64,000 nt of DNA from assembly GCF_003254505.1 (NCBI RefSeq), contig NZ_QFYP01000001.1, positions 3,146,001 through 3,210,000 of the forward strand, written 5' to 3'. The DNA is from Phenylobacterium hankyongense (GTDB taxonomy: Bacteria; Pseudomonadota; Alphaproteobacteria; Caulobacterales; Caulobacteraceae). Each line of letters begins with the position of its first letter. Position 1 is the stretch's first letter. The translations under genes were made by a program, and so were the position numbers. Positions 36,890 through 46,695 of this stretch are shown one piece after another. The notes beneath the pieces were generated by a model. That model saw only the letters and a program-made list of their open reading frames with translations. It ran no database searches and was not told the DNA's origin.

Positions 36890-37440
36890 TCGTTCCTGCG
36901 GGCGCCGGCGCCCGGTCCACGGTCGAGGGCTACGACCCCAAGGCTCACGATCCCTATTTCGACGGCGTCTCCCAGCAGCTCGCCGACAAGGGCTTCATCA
37001 CCGCGGCGGCCGACGACCTGATCACCTGGGCGCGCACCGGCTCGCTGATGTGGATGACCTTCGGTCTGGCCTGCTGCGCGGTCGAGATGATGCAGGCCTC
37101 GATGCCGCGCTATGACCTGGAGCGCTACGGCTTCGCGCCGCGCGCCAGCCCGCGCCAGTCGGACGTGATGATCGTCGCCGGCACCCTGGTGAACAAGATG
37201 GCTCCGGCCCTGCGCAAGGTCTACGACCAGATGCCGGAGCCCCGCTACGTCATCTCCATGGGCTCGTGCGCCAACGGCGGCGGCTACTACTACTTCAGCT
37301 ATTCGACCGTCCGCGGCTGCGACCGGATCGTGCCGGTGGACATCTACGTACCCGGCTGCCCGCCGACGGCCGAGGCGCTGGTCTACGGCGTCCTGCAGCT
37401 GCAGAAGAAGATCCGCCGCACCGGGACCATCGTGCGATGA
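36880..37440 (+). CDS. nuoB: NADH-quinone oxidoreductase subunit B
   Basis: A 186-residue peripheral subunit that carries iron-sulfur cluster N2, next to the quinone site. The four Cys ligands are visible: the CCAVEMM pair, the Cys in GSCANGG, and the Cys in VPGCPPT. The start ATG at 36880 overlaps the end of nuoA; the stop overlaps nuoC (ATGA). The N-terminal 25 residues are variable. Confidence 0.98.
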   Translation: MGVIVPAGAGARSTVEGYDPKAHDPYFDGVSQQLADKGFITAAADDLITWARTGSLMWMTFGLACCAVEMMQASMPRYDLERYGFAPRASPRQSDVMIVAGTLVNKMAPALRKVYDQMPEPRYVISMGSCANGGGYYYFSYSTVRGCDRIVPVDIYVPGCPPTAEALVYGVLQLQKKIRRTGTIVR

Positions 37441-38069
37441 GCTGGCCGATGTCCAACGAGGCGCTCGAGGCGCTGGGCCAGGAGCTGGTGGCCAACGGCG
37501 CCGGCGCGATCACCGGCTATCACGTGGCGTTCGGCGACCTGAACCTCACCGGCCAGATGCCGCGGATTCCCGAGGCGCTGGCCTTCCTGCGCGACGCCTA
37601 CGGCTTCCACCAGCTGATCGACATCGCCGGCGCCGACTATCCGGAGCGCGAGCGGCGCTTCGACGTGGTCTACCACCTGCTGTCGATGACCACGAACCGC
37701 CGGGTGCGGATCAAGATCGAGACCGACGAGGACACCGCCGTCCCCTCGGTCACCACCGTCTTCCCCTGCGCCGACTGGTACGAGCGCGAGGCGTTCGACA
37801 TGTACGGCGTCTTCTTCGAGGGCCACCCGGACCTGCGCCGGATCCTCACCGACTACGGCTTCCACGGCCATCCGCTGCGGAAGGACTTCCCGATGACCGG
37901 CTATGTCGAGGTCCGCTACGACGACGAGCTGAAGCGGGTGGTCTATGAGCCGGTGAAGTCGGTGGAATGGCGCAACTGGGACTTCCTCTCGCCCTGGGAA
38001 GGCATCGAGAAGGGCTACGCCCCGCTGCCGGGCGACGAGAAGGCCCCGGCGCCCACGGAGACCAAGTGA
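37437..38069 (+). CDS. nuoC: NADH-quinone oxidoreductase subunit C
   Basis: A 210-residue 30-kDa subunit of the hydrophilic arm. Signature: [14 protein letters not shown] motif here as [20 protein letters not shown], followed by [20 protein letters not shown]. It is separate from nuoD, unlike the fused nuoCD of E. coli. It overlaps nuoB by four bases and nuoD by one base. Confidence 0.97.
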   Translation: MSWPMSNEALEALGQELVANGAGAITGYHVAFGDLNLTGQMPRIPEALAFLRDAYGFHQLIDIAGADYPERERRFDVVYHLLSMTTNRRVRIKIETDEDTAVPSVTTVFPCADWYEREAFDMYGVFFEGHPDLRRILTDYGFHGHPLRKDFPMTGYVEVRYDDELKRVVYEPVKSVEWRNWDFLSPWEGIEKGYAPLPGDEKAPAPTETK

Positions 38070-39298
38070 TGACCGGCGACGCAGTTCCCGCCGAAACCAC
38101 GGACATCGTCGCCGAGGGCGAGACCAAGGTCCGCAAGTTCAACATCAACTTCGGCCCGCAGCACCCGGCCGCGCACGGCGTGCTGCGCCTGGTGCTGGAG
38201 CTCGACGGCGAGATCGTCGAGCGGGTCGATCCGCACATCGGCCTGCTGCACCGCGGCACCGAGAAGCTGATCGAGGCCAGGCCCTACGCCCAGACGATCC
38301 CCTACTTCGACCGCCTGGACTACGTGGCGCCGATGAACCAGGAGCACGCCTACGTGCTGGCCCTGGAGAAGCTGATGGACGTGGCGGTCCCGATCCGGGG
38401 CCAGCTGATCCGCGTGCTCTATTCGGAAATCGGCCGCATCCTGAACCACCTGCTCAACGTCACCACCCAGGCGATGGACGTGGGCGCGCTCACCCCGCCG
38501 CTGTGGGGCTTCGAAGAGCGCGAGAAGCTGATGGTGTTCTACGAGCGCGCGTCCGGCGCGCGGATGCACGCCAACTACTTCCGGGTCGGCGGCGTGCGCC
38601 AGGACCTGCCGCCGGAGCTGGTGCAGGACATCTCCGACTGGTGCGACCACTTCCCCAAGGTGCTCGACGACATCGAGGGCCTGATCACCGACAACCGCAT
38701 CTTCAAGCAGCGCAACGTCGACATCGGCGTGGTGACCAAGGAAGAGGCCATCGCCTGGGGCTTCTCCGGCGTGATGGTCCGCGGCTCCGGCATCTCCTGG
38801 GACCTGCGCCGCACCCAGCCTTACGAGTGCTATTCGGACATCGAGTTCGACATCCCGCTGGGCGTCAACGGCGACTGCTACGACCGCTACCTCTGCCGCA
38901 TGGAAGAGATGCGCCAGTCGACCAAGATCATGAAGGACTGCTGCCTGCGGCTGATGAAGACGCCGGGGCTGGTGCTGGCCGACGACCACAAGATCTCGCC
39001 GCCGCGCCGCGGGGAGATGAAGCGCTCGATGGAAGCGCTCATCCACCACTTCAAGCTCTACACCGAGGGCTACCGGACCCCGCCGGGCGAGATCTACGCC
39101 TGCGTCGAGGCGCCCAAGGGCGAGTTCGGCGTCTATCTGGTCAGCGACGGCACCAACAAGCCCTACCGCTGCAAGATCCGCGCGCCGGGCTATCCGCACC
39201 TGCAGGCGATGGACTGGATGAACCGCGGCCACATGCTGGCCGACGTTTCCGCCATCCTCGGGTCGCTGGACATCGTGTTCGGGGAGATCGACCGGTGA
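38069..39298 (+). CDS. nuoD: NADH-quinone oxidoreductase subunit D
   Basis: A 409-residue 49-kDa subunit forming the quinone-binding pocket with NuoB. Conserved segments: [25 protein letters not shown], and the C-terminal [19 protein letters not shown]. The ATG at 38069 overlaps the nuoC stop. It is followed with a four-base overlap by an NTF2-like gene rather than nuoE. Confidence 0.98.
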   Translation: MTGDAVPAETTDIVAEGETKVRKFNINFGPQHPAAHGVLRLVLELDGEIVERVDPHIGLLHRGTEKLIEARPYAQTIPYFDRLDYVAPMNQEHAYVLALEKLMDVAVPIRGQLIRVLYSEIGRILNHLLNVTTQAMDVGALTPPLWGFEEREKLMVFYERASGARMHANYFRVGGVRQDLPPELVQDISDWCDHFPKVLDDIEGLITDNRIFKQRNVDIGVVTKEEAIAWGFSGVMVRGSGISWDLRRTQPYECYSDIEFDIPLGVNGDCYDRYLCRMEEMRQSTKIMKDCCLRLMKTPGLVLADDHKISPPRRGEMKRSMEALIHHFKLYTEGYRTPPGEIYACVEAPKGEFGVYLVSDGTNKPYRCKIRAPGYPHLQAMDWMNRGHMLADVSAILGSLDIVFGEIDR

Positions 39299-39645
39299 CC
39301 GTGGCGACGCTGCTGAAACCCACGCACGCCGTGGAAGGCCAGTTCGCGGCCTACAACGCCCAGGACCTGGCGGCCTTCTGCTCGTTCTACGGCGACGACG
39401 CCGTGCTCGGCGGCTTCAACGACGAGCCGCACACGCGGGGCCTCGCCGCCATCCGCGCGCGCCACGAGGCCCTGTTCGCGGAATTCCCGCAGAACAAGGC
39501 CGTGCTGCTGCACCGCCTGGTGGTGGGGAACACCGTCATCGATCACGAGCGGGTCTTTCGCTCGCCGGACGCCGAGCCCTTCGAGGTCGCGGCCATCTAC
39601 ACCCTCGCCGGCGGCAAGATCGCCCGCGTCGATTTCGTGAAGTGA
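39295..39645 (+). CDS. NTF2/SnoaL-like protein inserted between nuoD and nuoE
   Basis: A 116-residue protein with the SnoaL/steroid-isomerase-like fold pattern: a helix [27 protein letters not shown], then strand and helix [22 protein letters not shown], and closing strands [20 protein letters not shown]. The GTG start at 39295 overlaps the nuoD stop, so it is translated with the complex I genes. No catalytic residues are certain. It is not a known complex I subunit; it may be an assembly factor or simply a passenger. Confidence 0.85.
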   Translation: MTVATLLKPTHAVEGQFAAYNAQDLAAFCSFYGDDAVLGGFNDEPHTRGLAAIRARHEALFAEFPQNKAVLLHRLVVGNTVIDHERVFRSPDAEPFEVAAIYTLAGGKIARVDFVK

Positions 39646-39652
39646 GGCCCGC

Positions 39653-40315
39653 GTGAGCGTTCGCAGGTTAGCCCTCGTCCAGCCGGACAGCTTCGCCTTC
39701 AAGCCGGAGACGCTGAAGGACGCCAGGCGCTGGATGGCCAACTATCCGGCCGGCAAGCAGCAGTCGGCGGTGATCCCCATCCTGTGGCTGGTGCAGAAGC
39801 AGGAAGGCTGGGTCTGCGAGCCTGCCATCCGCGCCGTCGCCGAACTGCTCGGCATGCCGGTGATCCGGGTGCTGGAGGTGGCGACCTTCTACACCATGTT
39901 CATGCTGGAGCCGGTGGGCACCCACGCCCTGGTGCAGGTCTGCGGCACCACGCCGTGCATGCTGCGCGGCTCGGGCGAACTGATGAAGGTCTGCAAGAGC
40001 CGCATCGGCCCGCACGATCACCGCTCCGCCGACGGCAAGTTCTACTGGCAGGAAGTGGAATGCCTGGGGGCCTGCGCCAACGCTCCGATGGCGGCCATCA
40101 ACGACTACTATTACGAAGACCTGACGGCGGAGAGCTTCGGGGCGCTGCTCGACGAGTTCGCCGCCGGCCGCACGCCGGCGCCCGGCTCGGCGATCGGCCG
40201 GCAGGGCTCGGCGCCTGAGGGCGGGCCGCTGACGCTCACCGACGCGACGCTCTATGACGGCTCGCTGGCCCAGCCGATGACGGTTCCGAACCTCCCGTCG
40301 AAGGAGCCGGCGTGA
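39653..40315 (+). CDS. nuoE: NADH-quinone oxidoreductase subunit E
   Basis: A 220-residue thioredoxin-like [2Fe-2S] subunit. The N-terminal helical bundle contains AVIPILWLVQKQEGWV; the cluster ligands are CGTTPCMLRG and CLGACANAP. A C-terminal extension of about 50 residues (AAGRTPAPGSAIGRQ...) beyond the core is common in alphaproteobacteria. GTG start. Its end overlaps the next small gene (GTGA). Confidence 0.97.
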   Translation: MSVRRLALVQPDSFAFKPETLKDARRWMANYPAGKQQSAVIPILWLVQKQEGWVCEPAIRAVAELLGMPVIRVLEVATFYTMFMLEPVGTHALVQVCGTTPCMLRGSGELMKVCKSRIGPHDHRSADGKFYWQEVECLGACANAPMAAINDYYYEDLTAESFGALLDEFAAGRTPAPGSAIGRQGSAPEGGPLTLTDATLYDGSLAQPMTVPNLPSKEPA

Positions 40316-40524
40316 GCCTCGACGTCGCGGTCCAGAAGAAGCGGCTCGTGACCATGGGCGCGATCAACGCGCTGAGCGTGGTCGTGGCGCTGGCCGCCAT
40401 CGTGGGATTTTTCAAGGCGGGGCTCGACTGGGCGCTGCTGGTGTTCGCCGCCGCCCTCGTCGTGGGCTTCGGCGCGCAGATCTGGTTCATCGCGGGCCTT
40501 CGGCGCGCGAAAGAGGGAGTGTAG
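40312..40524 (+). CDS. Small two-helix membrane protein between nuoE and nuoF
   Basis: A 70-residue protein with helices at about residues 14-36 and 40-60, positive N-terminus (VQKKRLVTMG) and basic C-terminus. GTG start overlapping the nuoE stop. Other alphaproteobacteria have unrelated-looking small membrane genes at this position, so it may be a lineage-specific accessory of complex I. No family is recognised with confidence. Confidence 0.75.
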   Translation: MSLDVAVQKKRLVTMGAINALSVVVALAAIVGFFKAGLDWALLVFAAALVVGFGAQIWFIAGLRRAKEGV

Positions 40525-40530
40525 GAACTC

Positions 40531-41847
40531 GTGGTCGGGATCCTCCAAGACAAGGACCGCATCTTCCTGAACATCTACGGGGTCCACGACTGGGGCCTCG
40601 AAGGTGCGAAGAAGCGTGGCGCGTGGAACGGCACCGCCGACATCCTGGCTCAGACGCCGGAGTGGATCTGCGACCAGATCAAGGCCTCGGGCCTGCGCGG
40701 GCGGGGCGGGGCGGGTTTCCCCACCGGCCTGAAGTGGACCTTCATGCCCAAGCAGGAGAGCGAGCGGCCGCACTATCTGGTGGTCAACGCCGACGAGTCC
40801 GAGCCGGGCGCGTGCAAGGACCGCGACATCCTGCGCAACGACCCGCACCTGTTGATTGAGGGCTGCCTGATCGCCTGCCGGGCGATCCGCGCGCACACCG
40901 CCTACATCTATGTCCGCGGCGAGTACGTGCATGAGCGCGAGCGGCTGCTGGCGGCCATCAAGCAGGCCTATGACGCCAAGCTAATCGGGCCCGGCAACAT
41001 CCACGGCTGGGACTGCGACGTGCGCGTGACGCACGGCGGCGGCGCCTACATCTGCGGCGACGAGACCGCGCTGATGGAGAGCCTGGAAGGCAAGAAGGGC
41101 CAGCCCCGGCTGAAGCCGCCGTTCCCGGCCGGCGCCGGCATCTACGGCGCGCCGACCACCATCAACAACGTCGAGTCGATCGCCGTCGTCGGCACCATCC
41201 TGCGCCGCGGCGCGACCTGGTTCGCCGGCTTCGGCACCGAGAAGTCCACCGGCACCAAGCTGTTCGCCGCCTCCGGCCACATCAACAAGCCGGCCGTGGT
41301 CGAAGAGGCCGTCGGCATCCCGATCCGGCAGCTGATCGAAGAGCACTTCGGCGGCGTGCGCGGCGGCTGGAAGAACCTCAAGGCGGTGATCCCCGGCGGC
41401 ATCTCGGTCCGCATGATCCCGGCGGCCGAGTGCGACGAAGCGGTCATGACCTACGAGGACCTGCAGGCGCGCGGCTCGGGCCTCGGGACCGGCACCATGA
41501 TCGTCATGGACAAGGACGCCGACCTGGTGAAGGCGATCGCCCGGGCGGCCTACTTCTACAAACACGAGAGCTGCGGCCAGTGCACCCCGTGCCGCGAAGG
41601 CACCGGCTGGATGTGGCGGGTGATGGAGCGGATGGTCACCGGCGAAGCCGAGATGAGCGAGATCGACCTGCTGCTCGACGTGGCCAGCCAGGTGGAAGGC
41701 CACACCATCTGCGGCCTCGGCGACGCGGCGGCCTGGCCTATCCAGGGCCTGTTCCGCCACTTCCGCCACGAGGTCGAGGACCGGATCAACCTTTACCGCG
41801 CCGGCAAGCCCCACGTGCAGGGCGCCACGCTGCAGGCGGCGGAGTAA
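40531..41847 (+). CDS. nuoF: NADH-quinone oxidoreductase subunit F
   Basis: A 438-residue 51-kDa subunit that oxidises NADH. NADH/FMN region [17 protein letters not shown] and [15 protein letters not shown]; [4Fe-4S] cluster N3 ligands in [15 protein letters not shown] and the later Cys in [16 protein letters not shown] start at 40531, seven bases after the small membrane gene. Confidence 0.98.
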   Translation: MVGILQDKDRIFLNIYGVHDWGLEGAKKRGAWNGTADILAQTPEWICDQIKASGLRGRGGAGFPTGLKWTFMPKQESERPHYLVVNADESEPGACKDRDILRNDPHLLIEGCLIACRAIRAHTAYIYVRGEYVHERERLLAAIKQAYDAKLIGPGNIHGWDCDVRVTHGGGAYICGDETALMESLEGKKGQPRLKPPFPAGAGIYGAPTTINNVESIAVVGTILRRGATWFAGFGTEKSTGTKLFAASGHINKPAVVEEAVGIPIRQLIEEHFGGVRGGWKNLKAVIPGGISVRMIPAAECDEAVMTYEDLQARGSGLGTGTMIVMDKDADLVKAIARAAYFYKHESCGQCTPCREGTGWMWRVMERMVTGEAEMSEIDLLLDVASQVEGHTICGLGDAAAWPIQGLFRHFRHEVEDRINLYRAGKPHVQGATLQAAE

Positions 41848-41851
41848 GACT

Positions 41852-43897
41852 ATGCCCAAAGCCAAGGTCGACGGCGTCGAAGTCGAATTCGAAGCCGGCA
41901 TGAACGTGCTGCAGGTCGCGGAGCTCGCCGGGAAGGAGATCCCGCGCTTCTGCTACCACGAGCGGCTGAGCATCGCGGGCAACTGCCGCATGTGCCTCGT
42001 CGAGGTGAAGCCCGGTCCGCCGAAGCCGCAGGCGTCCTGCGCCCTGCCGGCGGCGGAAGGTCAGGAGATCTTCACCGACACGCCGATGGTCAAGAAGGCG
42101 CGCCACGGGGTGATGGAGTTCCTGCTCATCAACCACCCGCTGGACTGCCCGATCTGCGACCAGGGCGGCGAGTGCGACCTGCAGGACCAGGCCATGGGCT
42201 ATGGCCGCGACGACAGCCGCTACGCGGAGAACAAGCGGGCCGTCGAAGAGAAGTTCATGGGCCCGCTCATCAAGACGGTGATGACGCGCTGCATCCAGTG
42301 CACCCGCTGCGTCCGGTTCATCACCGAAGTCGCCGGCGTGCCGGAGATCGGTCTCATCTCCCGCGGCGAAGACGTTGAAATCACGACCTATCTCGACCGC
42401 GCGGTGACGTCCGAGCTGTCCGCCAACGTGATCGACCTGTGCCCGGTCGGCGCGCTCACCTCCAAGCCCTACGCCTTCAACGCCCGCCCCTGGGAGCTGA
42501 AGAAGACCGAGAGCGTCGACGTCATGGACGCCCTGGGCTCGGCGATCCGCGTGGACTCCCGCGGCTCCGCCGTGCTGCGCGTGCTGCCGCGGGTCAACGA
42601 GGAGATCAACGAGGAGTGGATCTCCGACAAAACCCGCTACGCGGTGGATGGGCTGTCCCGTCAACGCCTCGACCAGCCCTACATCCGTGAGAACGGCCGG
42701 CTGCGGCCCGCCACCTGGACCGAGGCGCTGGATACCGTCGCGAGCCGGCTGAAGGCCGCCAAGCCCGACAAGGTCGGGGTGATCGCCGGCGACCTGCAGG
42801 ACGCGGAGTCCATGAAGGCGGCGCTCGACCTGTTCCGCGGCATGGGCGTGGCCTCCACCGACTGCCGCCAGGACGGCATGGTGTTGGGCGACGGCCCGCG
42901 TGAGAGCTGGCTGTTCAATTCCTCGCTGATCGGCATCGAAGACGCCGACGTGGTGCTGCTGGTCGGGACCAATCCGCGCCTCGAGGCGCCGGTGCTCAAC
43001 GCCCGGCTGCGCAAGCGCTGGATTCAGGGCGCGCTGAAGATCGGCGTGATCGGCGAACAGGCGGACCTGACCTACAGCTACGACTACCTGGGCGCCGGCG
43101 CGCAATCGCTCGCCGGCCTGTCGCGCCAGCGCAACGACTTCATGAAGGCCCTCAAGGACGCCAAGGCGCCGGCCATCATCGTCGGGGCAGGGGCGCTGAA
43201 CCGGCCGGACTCGGCCGCAGTGCTCAAGGCGGCCGCCGGCCTCGCCAAGAGCTTCGGCATGAGCTGGAACGTGCTGCACACCGCGGCCAGCCGCGTCGGC
43301 GGCCTGGACCTCGGATTCGTGCCGGCGGCCGGCGGCAAGACCGCAGCCGAGATGGTGGCCAAGGGCGGCGCGGACGTGCTGTTCCTGATGGGCGCCGACG
43401 AGATCGACCTGTCGGCCACCAAGGCTTTCGTCGTCTACATGGGCACCCACGGCGACGCCGGCGCGCACCGCGCCGACGTGATCCTGCCGGGGGCCGCCTA
43501 CACCGAGAAGAACGGCTTCTACGTCAACACCGAGGGCCGGGTTCAGCAGGGCGTGCGCGCCGTGTTCCCGAAGGGCGACGCCAAGGAGGACTGGGCGATC
43601 CTGCGGGCGCTGTCCGAGCGCATGGGGGCCAAGCTGCCCTACGACAGCCTCGACCAGTTGCGCTCCAGGCTGTTCGCCGACCACCCGACCTTCGGGCGGA
43701 TCGACTATGTGGCCGGACCGGCTGCGGCCGCCTCGCTCGACCTCGGCCGCCTCGGCGCGGCCGGCGACGTCGCGGAGACCGCCTTCGCCAGCCCCGTCCG
43801 GAGCTTCCATCTGACCAACGCCATCGCCCGCGCCAGCGTGACGATGGCCGAGTGCGCCGCCCTGGTTTCGGGCGCCGCCAAGATCGCGGCGGAGTAG
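41852..43897 (+). CDS. nuoG: NADH-quinone oxidoreductase subunit G
   Basis: A 681-residue 75-kDa subunit. N-terminal [2Fe-2S] domain with CYHERLSIAGNCRMCLVEV, a His-Cys [4Fe-4S] site in HPLDCPICDQGGECDLQD, another in RCIQCTRCVRF, then a molybdopterin-oxidoreductase-like domain (from about 220). The N7 cluster loop of some bacteria is not seen. It is four bases after nuoF. Confidence 0.97.
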   Translation: MPKAKVDGVEVEFEAGMNVLQVAELAGKEIPRFCYHERLSIAGNCRMCLVEVKPGPPKPQASCALPAAEGQEIFTDTPMVKKARHGVMEFLLINHPLDCPICDQGGECDLQDQAMGYGRDDSRYAENKRAVEEKFMGPLIKTVMTRCIQCTRCVRFITEVAGVPEIGLISRGEDVEITTYLDRAVTSELSANVIDLCPVGALTSKPYAFNARPWELKKTESVDVMDALGSAIRVDSRGSAVLRVLPRVNEEINEEWISDKTRYAVDGLSRQRLDQPYIRENGRLRPATWTEALDTVASRLKAAKPDKVGVIAGDLQDAESMKAALDLFRGMGVASTDCRQDGMVLGDGPRESWLFNSSLIGIEDADVVLLVGTNPRLEAPVLNARLRKRWIQGALKIGVIGEQADLTYSYDYLGAGAQSLAGLSRQRNDFMKALKDAKAPAIIVGAGALNRPDSAAVLKAAAGLAKSFGMSWNVLHTAASRVGGLDLGFVPAAGGKTAAEMVAKGGADVLFLMGADEIDLSATKAFVVYMGTHGDAGAHRADVILPGAAYTEKNGFYVNTEGRVQQGVRAVFPKGDAKEDWAILRALSERMGAKLPYDSLDQLRSRLFADHPTFGRIDYVAGPAAAASLDLGRLGAAGDVAETAFASPVRSFHLTNAIARASVTMAECAALVSGAAKIAAE

Positions 43898-43900
43898 GGG

Positions 43901-44989
43901 ATGCAGCCTGCTGTGAGCACTTCGTTCTGGGCCACGCCGGGTGGCTGGACCCTGATCACCGTCGGCCAGATCGCCGCCGTGATGGTCTGGATCCTGCTGT
44001 CGCTGGCCTTCCTGCTGCTGGCGGACCGGAAGATCTGGGCCGGCGTGCAGATGCGCAAAGGCCCCAATGTCGTGGGCCCGTTCGGCCTGCTGCAGTCCTT
44101 CGCCGACTTCGGCAAGTTCGTGCTGAAGGAGATCGTCATCCCGTCGGGGGCCGACAAGACGGTCTTCCTGCTGGCGCCGCTGGTGGCCTTCACCCTCGGC
44201 TTCGGGGCCTGGGCGGTGATCCCGCTGGCGCCCGGCTGGGTGGTCTCGAACATCAACGTCGGCGTGCTGTACCTGTTCGCCATCTCCTCGCTCGGCGTCT
44301 ACGGCATCATCATGGGCGGCTGGGCGTCCAACTCGAAGTACCCCTTCCTGGGCAGCCTCCGCTCGGCGGCGCAGATGGTCTCCTACGAGGTCTCCATCGG
44401 CTTCGTGATCGTCACCGTGATCGTCCTGGCCGGCACGCTGAACCTGCAGCAGATCGTGGGCGCCCAGGCCGGCGGCTTCTGGAACTGGTACGTGTTCGGC
44501 GGCCCGGGTCCGCTGGTCGGCAAGCTGCTGACCGTGATCATGCTGCCGATGTCGGTGATCTTCTTCATCTCCGGCCTCGCCGAAACCAACCGTCCGCCCT
44601 TCGACCTGCCGGAGGCCGAGTCCGAACTGGTGGCCGGCTATGCGGTGGAATACTCGTCGACGCCCTACCTGCTGTTCCAGATCGGCGAGTACGCCAACAT
44701 CGTGCTGATCTGCGCGATGACCACGATCCTGTTCTTCGGCGGCTGGCAGGCCCCGTTCCCGACCCCGTTCACCGCCAGCTGGGCGCCCACGGCGGTGAGC
44801 TTCTTCGGGTTCATGTGGTTCTTCCTGAAGGTGATCTTCTTCTTCTTCCTGGTGTCGATGGCCAAGGCCATCGTGCCCCGCTACCGCTACGACCAGCTGA
44901 TGCGCCTGGGGTGGAAGGTGTTCCTGCCGACCTCCCTGGTGGCCGTGGTGCTGGTCGCCGCCTGGCGCGTGTTCGGGGCGGCGGCATGA
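43901..44989 (+). CDS. nuoH: NADH-quinone oxidoreductase subunit H
   Basis: A 362-residue membrane subunit with eight or nine helices lining the quinone channel. Signatures: [20 protein letters not shown] and the loop [20 protein letters not shown]. The stop overlaps the ATG of a small lipoprotein gene (ATGA). Confidence 0.98.
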   Translation: MQPAVSTSFWATPGGWTLITVGQIAAVMVWILLSLAFLLLADRKIWAGVQMRKGPNVVGPFGLLQSFADFGKFVLKEIVIPSGADKTVFLLAPLVAFTLGFGAWAVIPLAPGWVVSNINVGVLYLFAISSLGVYGIIMGGWASNSKYPFLGSLRSAAQMVSYEVSIGFVIVTVIVLAGTLNLQQIVGAQAGGFWNWYVFGGPGPLVGKLLTVIMLPMSVIFFISGLAETNRPPFDLPEAESELVAGYAVEYSSTPYLLFQIGEYANIVLICAMTTILFFGGWQAPFPTPFTASWAPTAVSFFGFMWFFLKVIFFFFLVSMAKAIVPRYRYDQLMRLGWKVFLPTSLVAVVLVAAWRVFGAAA

Positions 44990-45183
44990 TCAGGGCGGCC
45001 CTGATCCTGGCCCTGGCGCTCGGCGCGTCCGCCTGTGCGTCGGGCGGCCGGGACGGCGGCTATGCGAGCTATGACGCTCTTCGCGCCGCGCAGCAGGCCT
45101 GCGCCGCCAAGGGCATGACGATGAGATTGAAGACCGAAGGCAACGCCCAGTCGATCGACGGCTACGCCTGCGAGAGGAAGTAA
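44986..45183 (+). CDS. Small lipoprotein between nuoH and nuoI
   Basis: A 65-residue protein with a lipoprotein signal ([17 protein letters not shown], Cys 17). The mature domain of about 48 residues has two further Cys ([11 protein letters not shown] and DGYACERK) that could form one disulfide. ATG overlapping the nuoH stop and one base before nuoI. It is translated with complex I but would be exported, so it is not a core subunit. Unknown family. Confidence 0.75.
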   Translation: MIRAALILALALGASACASGGRDGGYASYDALRAAQQACAAKGMTMRLKTEGNAQSIDGYACERK

Positions 45184-45184
45184 G

Positions 45185-45676
45185 ATGTTCCAACGTATCG
45201 GACAGGCGGTGAAGGGCGCGGCCCTCATGGACTTCGCCGGCGCCTTCGGGCTGGCCATGAAGTACATGGTGCGCCCCAAGCACACCGTGCAGTACCCACA
45301 CGAGCGCAACCCGCAGAGCCCCCGGTTCCGCGGCGAGCACGCGCTGCGCCGCTATCCCAACGGCGAAGAGCGCTGCATCGCGTGCAAGCTGTGCGAGGCG
45401 ATCTGCCCGGCGCAGGCGATCACCATCGAGGCGGAGCCCCGCGCCGACGGCAGCCGGCGCACGACCCGCTACGACATCGACATGGTGAAGTGCATCTACT
45501 GCGGCCTCTGCCAGGAGGCCTGCCCGGTGGACGCCATCGTGGAAGGCCCGAACCTGGAGTTCGCCGTCGAGACCCGCGAGGAGCTCTATTACGACAAGGA
45601 GCGCCTGCTGGATAACGGTGACCGCTGGGAGCGGGAAATCGCGAAGAATCTGGAACTGGATGCGCCCTATCGCTAA
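45185..45676 (+). CDS. nuoI: NADH-quinone oxidoreductase subunit I
   Basis: A 163-residue TYKY subunit carrying two [4Fe-4S] clusters, shown by [12 protein letters not shown] and [13 protein letters not shown]-terminal amphipathic helix for membrane contact. It passes electrons toward cluster N2. A 74-base gap follows before nuoJ. Confidence 0.98.
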   Translation: MFQRIGQAVKGAALMDFAGAFGLAMKYMVRPKHTVQYPHERNPQSPRFRGEHALRRYPNGEERCIACKLCEAICPAQAITIEAEPRADGSRRTTRYDIDMVKCIYCGLCQEACPVDAIVEGPNLEFAVETREELYYDKERLLDNGDRWEREIAKNLELDAPYR

Positions 45677-45750
45677 GAGACGGGCGCGATTCCGCGGCCG
45701 GCCTCGATAGGCGCTGAACTCAGTAATTGTAGGGGAGCTAGAACCCGCCG

Positions 45751-46380
45751 ATGGCCCTCCAGGCGATCGCATTTTACTTGCTGGCTGCGGTGACCATCGC
45801 CGCGGGATTCGCCGTCGTCTCGGCGCGTAATCCCGTGCACTCGGTGCTGTTCCTGATCTCGGCCTTCTTCTCGGCCGCGGGCCTCTTCGTCCTCCTGGGC
45901 GCGGAGTTCCTCGCGATGCTGCTGATCGTCGTCTACGTGGGCGCGGTCGCCGTGCTGTTCCTGTTCGTGGTCATGATGCTGGACGTCGACTTCGCCGCCC
46001 TGCGGCAAGGCTTCGCCCGCTACATGCCGCTGGGCGGCCTGATCGCCGGCGGCCTCGCGCTCGAGATGGTGGTGGTGGCCACCACGGTGGCGACCCGCGG
46101 CGCGGCCAAGCTCAATGACACGCCGATGGCGTCCGGGGCCGGCGCCGTCGCCAGCGTGACCAACGCCGAGGCCATCGGGCGGGTGCTCTACACCGACTAC
46201 GTCTACTTCTTCCAGGCGGCCGGCATGGTGCTGCTGGTGGCGATGATCGGAGCCATCGTGCTCACCCTTCGCCACAAGCCCGGCGTCCGCCGCCAGGTGA
46301 TCGCCGACCAGGTCCTGCGCTCGCCGAAGACCGGCATGCGCATGGTCACCCTCAAGCCCGGCGAAGGGATGGACCAATGA
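45751..46380 (+). CDS. nuoJ: NADH-quinone oxidoreductase subunit J
   Basis: A 209-residue five-helix membrane subunit. Conserved start [20 protein letters not shown] and the helix-3 region [20 protein letters not shown] containing the pi-bulge. The stop overlaps nuoK (ATGA). Confidence 0.97.
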   Translation: MALQAIAFYLLAAVTIAAGFAVVSARNPVHSVLFLISAFFSAAGLFVLLGAEFLAMLLIVVYVGAVAVLFLFVVMMLDVDFAALRQGFARYMPLGGLIAGGLALEMVVVATTVATRGAAKLNDTPMASGAGAVASVTNAEAIGRVLYTDYVYFFQAAGMVLLVAMIGAIVLTLRHKPGVRRQVIADQVLRSPKTGMRMVTLKPGEGMDQ

Positions 46381-46685
46381 CCATCGGTCTCGCGCACTAC
46401 CTCGCGGTCGCCGCGATCCTGTTCACCATCGGGGTCTTCGGCATCTTCGTGAACCGCAAGAACATCATCGTCATCCTGATGTCCGTGGAGCTGATCCTGC
46501 TCGCGGTGAACATCAACCTGGTGGCCTTCTCGGTCTACCTGCACAACGTCGTCGGGCAGATCTTCGCGATGTTCGTGCTGACCGTGGCCGCGGCCGAAGC
46601 CGCCGTCGGACTGGCGATCCTGGTCACCTTCTTCCGCAACCGCGGCGACATCTCCGTCGACGACGCCTCGATGATGAAGGGCTGA
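46377..46685 (+). CDS. nuoK: NADH-quinone oxidoreductase subunit K
   Basis: A 102-residue three-helix subunit with the proton-path glutamates: [20 protein letters not shown] and [15 protein letters not shown]. It overlaps nuoJ by four bases. Confidence 0.98.
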   Translation: MTIGLAHYLAVAAILFTIGVFGIFVNRKNIIVILMSVELILLAVNINLVAFSVYLHNVVGQIFAMFVLTVAAAEAAVGLAILVTFFRNRGDISVDDASMMKG

Positions 46686-46695
46686 GCGAAGCCGC

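Noticed and set aside
41786..43810. Long minus-strand frame opposite nuoG
   Set aside because: Shadow of nuoG; no domain and no ribosome site.
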